Positions 30,484-34,199 of a DNA stretch of 34,199 nucleotides are shown piece after piece. Every line of letters begins with the position of its first letter. Positions within the stretch are counted from its first letter, which is position 1. Below the pieces are notes generated by a model. It searched no databases. It saw only the letters and a program-made list of their open reading frames with translations, and was not told the DNA's origin. Origin of the DNA: Candidatus Ozemobacteraceae bacterium (GTDB lineage: Bacteria; Muiribacteriota; Ozemobacteria; Ozemobacterales; Ozemobacteraceae); NCBI GenBank assembly GCA_035373905.1, contig DAOSOK010000048.1, forward strand, positions 1 to 34,199, written 5' to 3'. Made by a program: the position numbers and the translations under genes.

Positions 30484-30494
30484 GGAAAAGGCCG

Positions 30495-31742
30495 TCAGGC
30501 GCGTTTTTTCTTTCGGGAAGCCTCGAGCTTGTCCTTGAACAGCGTCCAGAGCCGCTGCACCTTCACCGCCGTCTTCAACCCCGCAGCCTTGATCCGGAAG
30601 AGCGGTCCCTCAAACGTCTTCGCGACGTCCGGCAGAAGGTCCGGGATCGGAAGCGACTGGGGGCACTTCTTCAGGCAGGCGCCGCATCGCACGCACTGGG
30701 AGGCGAGCGCCGGCTTCCCGAGCGCCCCGCTCATGCGGATCAGGTAGAACCCTGCCGCGCTCCGGTCCTGGAACAGGTGAAAATTGTTGTAGGCGTCAAA
30801 ACAGCCGGGAATGTCGACGCCGGCGGGGCAGGGAAGACAATACTGGCAGCCCGTGCAGCCCACTTTCATCAGCCTGCGGTAGGCCGTGGCGGCTTCGCCG
30901 GCGAGGGAAAGCTCATCGGCGCTCAGCGAGCCGGGCAGGGCCGCTTCCGCGATTCGCACGTTCTCTTCGAGATGCTCGGGGAGGGTCATGCCGGACAGCA
31001 CGACCGTGACTTCCGGTCTGTTCCAGACCCAGCGAAGCGCCCACTCGGCCGGACTGCGCTTCACGGCGGCGCGGTTCCAGACCGCCTGTATCTCGGAGGG
31101 CGGCGTGCGGGCGAGATTTCCCCCGCGCAGGGGCTCCATGATGACGACGCCGAGCCCTTTGGACGCGGCATACTCGAGCCCGGCCGTTCCGGCCTGGTTC
31201 TGCTCGTCGAGAATGTTGTACTGGATCTGGCAGAAATCCCAGTTCCAGGCATCGACGATCGGTTTGAAGCCTTCGCGGGAGCCGTGATACGAAAAACCCG
31301 CGAACCTGATCCGGCCGTCGCGCTTCGCCTTCTCGAGAAACTCGATGACGCCGGCCGCGCGCGCACGGGCCCAGGTGTCGGCGTTCAGGCTGTGGACGAG
31401 GTAGTAGTCGATGACGTCCGTCTGCAGATTCGCGAGCTGGGAGGAAAAGACGGCCTCCATGTCCCGTTTCGTGCTGGTCTGCCAGTGGGGGAGCTTCGTC
31501 GCGATCTTCACCTTCGAGCGCTTGCCGTCCCGCGCGAGCGCTCGTCCGAGGAACGGCTCGCTCGCCCCCATGTGGTAGGGAACCGCGGTGTCGAAGTAGG
31601 TGACGCCGCGCTCGAGAGCCATATCCACGAGCTTCAGCGCCGCCTGCTCGTCGATGCCTCGGTTCGCCGTGGGCAGCCGCATGCAGCCGAATCCCAGGAT
31701 CGACAACGGTTCCTTCGTTTTCGGCATGGTTCTGTACAGCAT
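30495..31742 (-). CDS. Aldo/keto reductase fused to a 2[4Fe-4S] ferredoxin-like C-terminus
   Basis: 415 aa. The N-terminal 290 residues are an aldo/keto reductase barrel with the catalytic tetrad D51, Y56, K83 and H117 (FDTAVPYHMG, IATKLP, LVHSLN). The C-terminus carries two cysteine clusters, C296/C299/C302/C305 and C350/C353/C356 with C360 (CTGCQYC, CVRCGACLKKCP), in the arrangement of bacterial-type ferredoxins. This domain pair is common in anaerobes and may couple NAD(P)H-linked carbonyl reduction to ferredoxin-like electron carriers; the natural substrate is unknown. GGAGG lies 9 nt before ATG 31742. The ABC permease gene ends 36 nt upstream on the same strand, so the two may be co-transcribed. 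A terminator follows at 30448-30483. Confidence 0.9.
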   Translation of the reverse strand: MLYRTMPKTKEPLSILGFGCMRLPTANRGIDEQAALKLVDMALERGVTYFDTAVPYHMGASEPFLGRALARDGKRSKVKIATKLPHWQTSTKRDMEAVFSSQLANLQTDVIDYYLVHSLNADTWARARAAGVIEFLEKAKRDGRIRFAGFSYHGSREGFKPIVDAWNWDFCQIQYNILDEQNQAGTAGLEYAASKGLGVVIMEPLRGGNLARTPPSEIQAVWNRAAVKRSPAEWALRWVWNRPEVTVVLSGMTLPEHLEENVRIAEAALPGSLSADELSLAGEAATAYRRLMKVGCTGCQYCLPCPAGVDIPGCFDAYNNFHLFQDRSAAGFYLIRMSGALGKPALASQCVRCGACLKKCPQSLPIPDLLPDVAKTFEGPLFRIKAAGLKTAVKVQRLWTLFKDKLEASRKKKRA

Positions 31743-31771
31743 GATGTTCGACCTCCGTCGGAGCGATCTGA

Positions 31772-31787
31772 GACCCCGTCAGGGGGT
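31772..31787 (-). other. Small GC hairpin at the permease/aldo-keto reductase junction
   Basis: GACCCC and GGGGTC pair around a 4-nt loop, straddling the permease stop (31779). There is no T-run, so it is a weak terminator at best. It could trim readthrough from the permease into the reductase gene. Confidence 0.35.
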
Positions 31788-34001
31788 CCCGATGGAATAT
31801 ATATAGATAATAATACTATGAAACGCGATCTGGAACAGAACGCCTGGCAGCAGGCTGTCCGTGCGCCGGAACAGGGCTGCCGACATCATGCCGGTCGCCG
31901 CCGCGGGAGCCATGAACGCCGAAGGCCACAAAAGGGCCGAACCGGCTCCGCCCGCTGCGACGGCGGTAAGCCGGCCGTATCCGCTCCCGGCCAGGGCTTG
32001 GCAGAGGAAGCCCCGGAAGAACGTCTCCTGGACGACGGGAACCGCGACGAAAAAGAGGAAAAACGGAAGAGCCGCGTTTGTCGGGGAGCCGAAGAGCGCC
32101 TCGATGACGGTTCTGGCGGTTTCGGCGGCCGCGATGCCGTCCGGCCAGAATTGCCTGAGCCAGAGGGAGGCCCCGCCGCCGAAAAGGCAGCCGGCCGCGA
32201 CGCCGGCGAGGGCGGCGGCCGGTCCGCACCGGCGCCAGCCGATGGCGTGCGCGGGCGCGGGGAACCGGCTGCGGGCATACTCGTAACAGAGATACGCCAG
32301 CACGGCCGTTCCGATGAGAAGGGAGAACAGCCAAGGCCAGAGCCCCTGCGCTTCCGGGGGAACGACGAGGCCCGCGATCGTCAGGATGAATCGTCTGATG
32401 CCGAGAAGGATGCCGATGCCCAGGACGGCGTCGGCGACGGCGAAGCGGGGCTGACGGAGGCCGTCCGGGTCGAGACGCCGGGCCATCGCGGCCGACGCCT
32501 TCAGGTGCAGCGACGAGGCCAGCAGAAGGAAGACGGCGAGGTTGAGGAGCGAGTCCGGCGACAGGTCCTTCGATGCGACGAGAAGACCGACCGCGAGCGG
32601 CGTGAGCAGTTTCGCCGTGAAATGCGACCGCTGCTGCAGGATTTTACCCTCGTAGCGTGCGTAGATGGCTGACATCGAGATCGTCACCCAGATCAGCGGC
32701 GGAGTGACGAAAAACGTCCAGGCGGCGATCCGGACGATCGACAGCGCCGGGATGACGAGATATATACCAATAGCTATGGCAGATGGGATGAAACAGCAGA
32801 CGGCGAGCCAGCTCCAGAAAAACGTTTTGAGGGCGATGATCCGGCCCGGCGAGACCGGCAGCGTTTCGAGCAGGGAAACGGCCATGCCTTCGCTTCCGAT
32901 CGAATTGAGGGGGCCGAACATCGAAAAATACATCAATGCCGCGGCGATGATGTTGAGGCCGTGCGCTTCGGGATTCGTCGAAAGCACGTTCCTGAACACC
33001 AACAACTGCATGATGATGATCGAGACCGGCAGCAGCAGGGAATTCGTCAGGATGTTCCAGTCGCTTCGGAGCAGGACCGACTCCTTGCGCAGGAGCCCCG
33101 TGAGGAAGTGACGGGAGGTCCTGATGTCGCGGCGTCGGCCCGGATGGACCCAGGTAAGCCAGTTCAGCCGGACGGCGAGATGGAACAGGCCGGCGCCCGC
33201 GGCCATGGTGCCGGCCCACAGGAGCTGGAGCGCGGGGAACGACGGGCTGGAAAAACCGTCGAGGAGCGAATCGGTCAGCCAGCGGAACGGCGCGATCACC
33301 GTGCCGGCGATGCCGCGCCAGGACTCCATCGCGGCGAGAAACGCCGTCGCCGACTCGACCGGCGCGGAGGAGACGATGAGGAACGGAACCAGGCCGACGA
33401 AGGCGCACAGGTATCCCATCAGCGAGAACATGTTCTGGATCGCCGCCGGCCGGAAGAACCGCTGCATCGCGGCCCCGATCAGCGTGACGGCGAGACCGGA
33501 AACGAGCTCGATCTCTATATATAATAATATACATAGGGCGAGCCACCCGGGCGAGAAACGACCGGGCCAGGCGAGACCGAGAAAACCGCTGAACAGGATG
33601 ATGAAACCGATCCAGTCGGTGACGATCCGTTCGTAGAGTTTCGCGGCGAGAAGAGCTCCGGGAGCGGCGGGAAGCGTCGACAGGAACGGGCCGTCGGTGC
33701 TCATCTGGCCGACATTCAGCGTGTGGCCCATCAAAAGATCGCTCGTGAAGACGATCAGGAGCGCATAGGCGACGATCGCCGAGAGCAGTTGCCTGGCCGG
33801 CTCCGCGAAAAAAAGCATGCCGAGCGACCGGGTCATGGAGGCGGCTTCCCGGGCGGCGAACACGGACCACACGAGGCCGAACAGGGCGATCAGCGCCAGG
33901 CTCCAGAAGCCCCGCTTCGCCCGCAGGGTGTTCCAGATCACCCGCGTCTTCATGCCGATGAGCGCCCATGCGGCAGACAGGTGCGACACGCGTCCGTTCA
34001 T
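31779..34001 (-). CDS. ABC-2-type permease fused to a degenerate CPBP-protease-like domain
   Basis: 740 aa, highly hydrophobic, with roughly 16-18 membrane segments. Residues 1-530 or so resemble ABC-2-type exporter permeases (ALIALFGLVWSVF, then NVGQMSTDGPFLSTLP, then SEGMAVSLLETLPVSPGRIIALK). The last 200 residues resemble the CPBP/Abi intramembrane protease family. The EExxxR motif reads QETFFR (658-663), so the first Glu is Gln. The FxxxH motif region reads WPSAF without His. Only the last His remains (H728 in AFHSIII, with the following Asn position Ile). Protease activity is therefore unlikely. No ABC ATPase gene is visible within the window beside it. It starts at ATG 34001 just below a TATACT box. 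Three TATA-rich islets lie inside the gene. Confidence 0.8.
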   Translation of the reverse strand: MNGRVSHLSAAWALIGMKTRVIWNTLRAKRGFWSLALIALFGLVWSVFAAREAASMTRSLGMLFFAEPARQLLSAIVAYALLIVFTSDLLMGHTLNVGQMSTDGPFLSTLPAAPGALLAAKLYERIVTDWIGFIILFSGFLGLAWPGRFSPGWLALCILLYIEIELVSGLAVTLIGAAMQRFFRPAAIQNMFSLMGYLCAFVGLVPFLIVSSAPVESATAFLAAMESWRGIAGTVIAPFRWLTDSLLDGFSSPSFPALQLLWAGTMAAGAGLFHLAVRLNWLTWVHPGRRRDIRTSRHFLTGLLRKESVLLRSDWNILTNSLLLPVSIIIMQLLVFRNVLSTNPEAHGLNIIAAALMYFSMFGPLNSIGSEGMAVSLLETLPVSPGRIIALKTFFWSWLAVCCFIPSAIAIGIYLVIPALSIVRIAAWTFFVTPPLIWVTISMSAIYARYEGKILQQRSHFTAKLLTPLAVGLLVASKDLSPDSLLNLAVFLLLASSLHLKASAAMARRLDPDGLRQPRFAVADAVLGIGILLGIRRFILTIAGLVVPPEAQGLWPWLFSLLIGTAVLAYLCYEYARSRFPAPAHAIGWRRCGPAAALAGVAAGCLFGGGASLWLRQFWPDGIAAAETARTVIEALFGSPTNAALPFFLFFVAVPVVQETFFRGFLCQALAGSGYGRLTAVAAGGAGSALLWPSAFMAPAAATGMMSAALFRRTDSLLPGVLFQIAFHSIIIYIYSIGTP

Positions 34002-34007
34002 GCAGAC

Positions 34008-34036
34008 AGTATACTCTTTGCGCGTCGCTCGTCGAG
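34008..34036 (-). promoter_or_regulatory. Candidate promoter giving a leaderless permease transcript
   Basis: On the minus strand TATACT (34013-34008) lies only 6 nt before the ATG at 34001. A partial -35, TCGACG (four of six), sits 16 bp upstream. If used, transcription would start at or next to the start codon; no Shine-Dalgarno is present, which fits a leaderless mRNA. An internal start at residue 17 is the alternative. Confidence 0.35.
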
Positions 34037-34068
34037 TTTTGGTTGTCCTCTTTCAGGGCAAGGTTTGA

Positions 34069-34099
34069 GAACGAATCCGCGCGATCTGCGGATTGGTTC
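34069..34099. other. Long hairpin in the right-edge intergenic region
   Basis: GAACGAATCCGC (34069-34080) and GCGGATTGGTTC (34088-34099) pair over 12 bp with one mismatch around a 7-nt loop. There is no clean T-run on either strand, so it may be a Rho-type or structural element rather than an intrinsic terminator. The rest of 34002-34199 shows no gene that I can support. Confidence 0.5.
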
Positions 34100-34199
34100 T
34101 TTATGGGGCAGAGGCTTTCGTGATGTCCTGGGGAACCCTCTGTGCTACTCGTCTTGTATGTTCAGTTGGGGGTGTTAACGTAGATGTTGAATTTGGGTG

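Noticed and set aside
30411..32672. A 753-codon plus-strand frame opposite the aldo/keto reductase and permease genes
   Set aside because: Antisense to two well-supported genes; the translation has no recognisable domain.
1..34199. CRISPR arrays, tRNA or rRNA genes, insertion sequences, phage attachment sites
   Set aside because: I looked for regularly spaced repeats, cloverleaf-like GTTCAA/CCA patterns and terminal inverted repeats beside transposase-like genes, and saw none. A tRNA scan and repeat finder would be the decisive tests.

Overview
The window is about 34 kb of GC-rich bacterial chromosome carrying some two dozen genes, mostly short operons on both strands. There is no rRNA, tRNA, phage, insertion sequence or CRISPR array. 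Gene content suggests a Gram-negative-type, probably anaerobic or facultative heterotroph from a poorly sampled lineage. The hints are a PreTA pyrimidine reductase, a ferredoxin-fused aldo/keto reductase, an isoaspartyl dipeptidase with a YfcC-type carrier, a TadZ/CpaE-like ATPase and several secreted proteins of no known family. I cannot name the taxon from sequence alone.

Left part (1-10.3 kb, + strand). The 3' end of preT is followed by preA, together NAD-dependent dihydropyrimidine dehydrogenase. After a good sigma70-type promoter comes a tight six-gene cluster: family-2 glycosyltransferase, radical SAM enzyme with a C-terminal Cys region, extended SDR epimerase/reductase, class I methyltransferase, cobalamin-type radical SAM enzyme with unusual CX4CX2C spacing, and a 707-residue GT-C-like membrane glycosyltransferase. 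This is the best candidate for an undescribed pathway, probably an envelope glycolipid or lipid-linked natural product.

Centre (10.3-21.9 kb). There is a P5C dehydrogenase (-), then an NRAMP metal transporter and a LysR regulator (+). A suspicious G19-C11-G21 tract follows, then a secreted Ig-like-repeat protein (+). A translationally coupled trio (-) encodes thiamine pyrophosphokinase, a NahK-like kinase and a DOMON-like protein. Next come a STAS protein and a fusion of a cyclic-nucleotide-binding-fold domain to a TadZ/CpaE-type ATPase (+), then a GNAT acetyltransferase.

Right part (21.9-34.2 kb). A YfcC transporter, a possible small overlapping gene and iadA (+) form an isoaspartyl-peptide salvage unit. 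Everything further right is on the minus strand: a TrpB2-type tryptophan synthase beta chain with one or two small membrane proteins, an unknown alanine/proline-rich protein, a secreted helical protein with EVVP repeats, a secreted protein with six 13-residue calcium-loop repeats, a ferredoxin-fused aldo/keto reductase, and an ABC-2 permease fused to a CPBP-protease-like domain that has lost key residues. Clean hairpin terminators separate most of these transcription units.

A window-wide oddity is a set of short TATA-rich islets embedded in GC-rich genes and at gene junctions.
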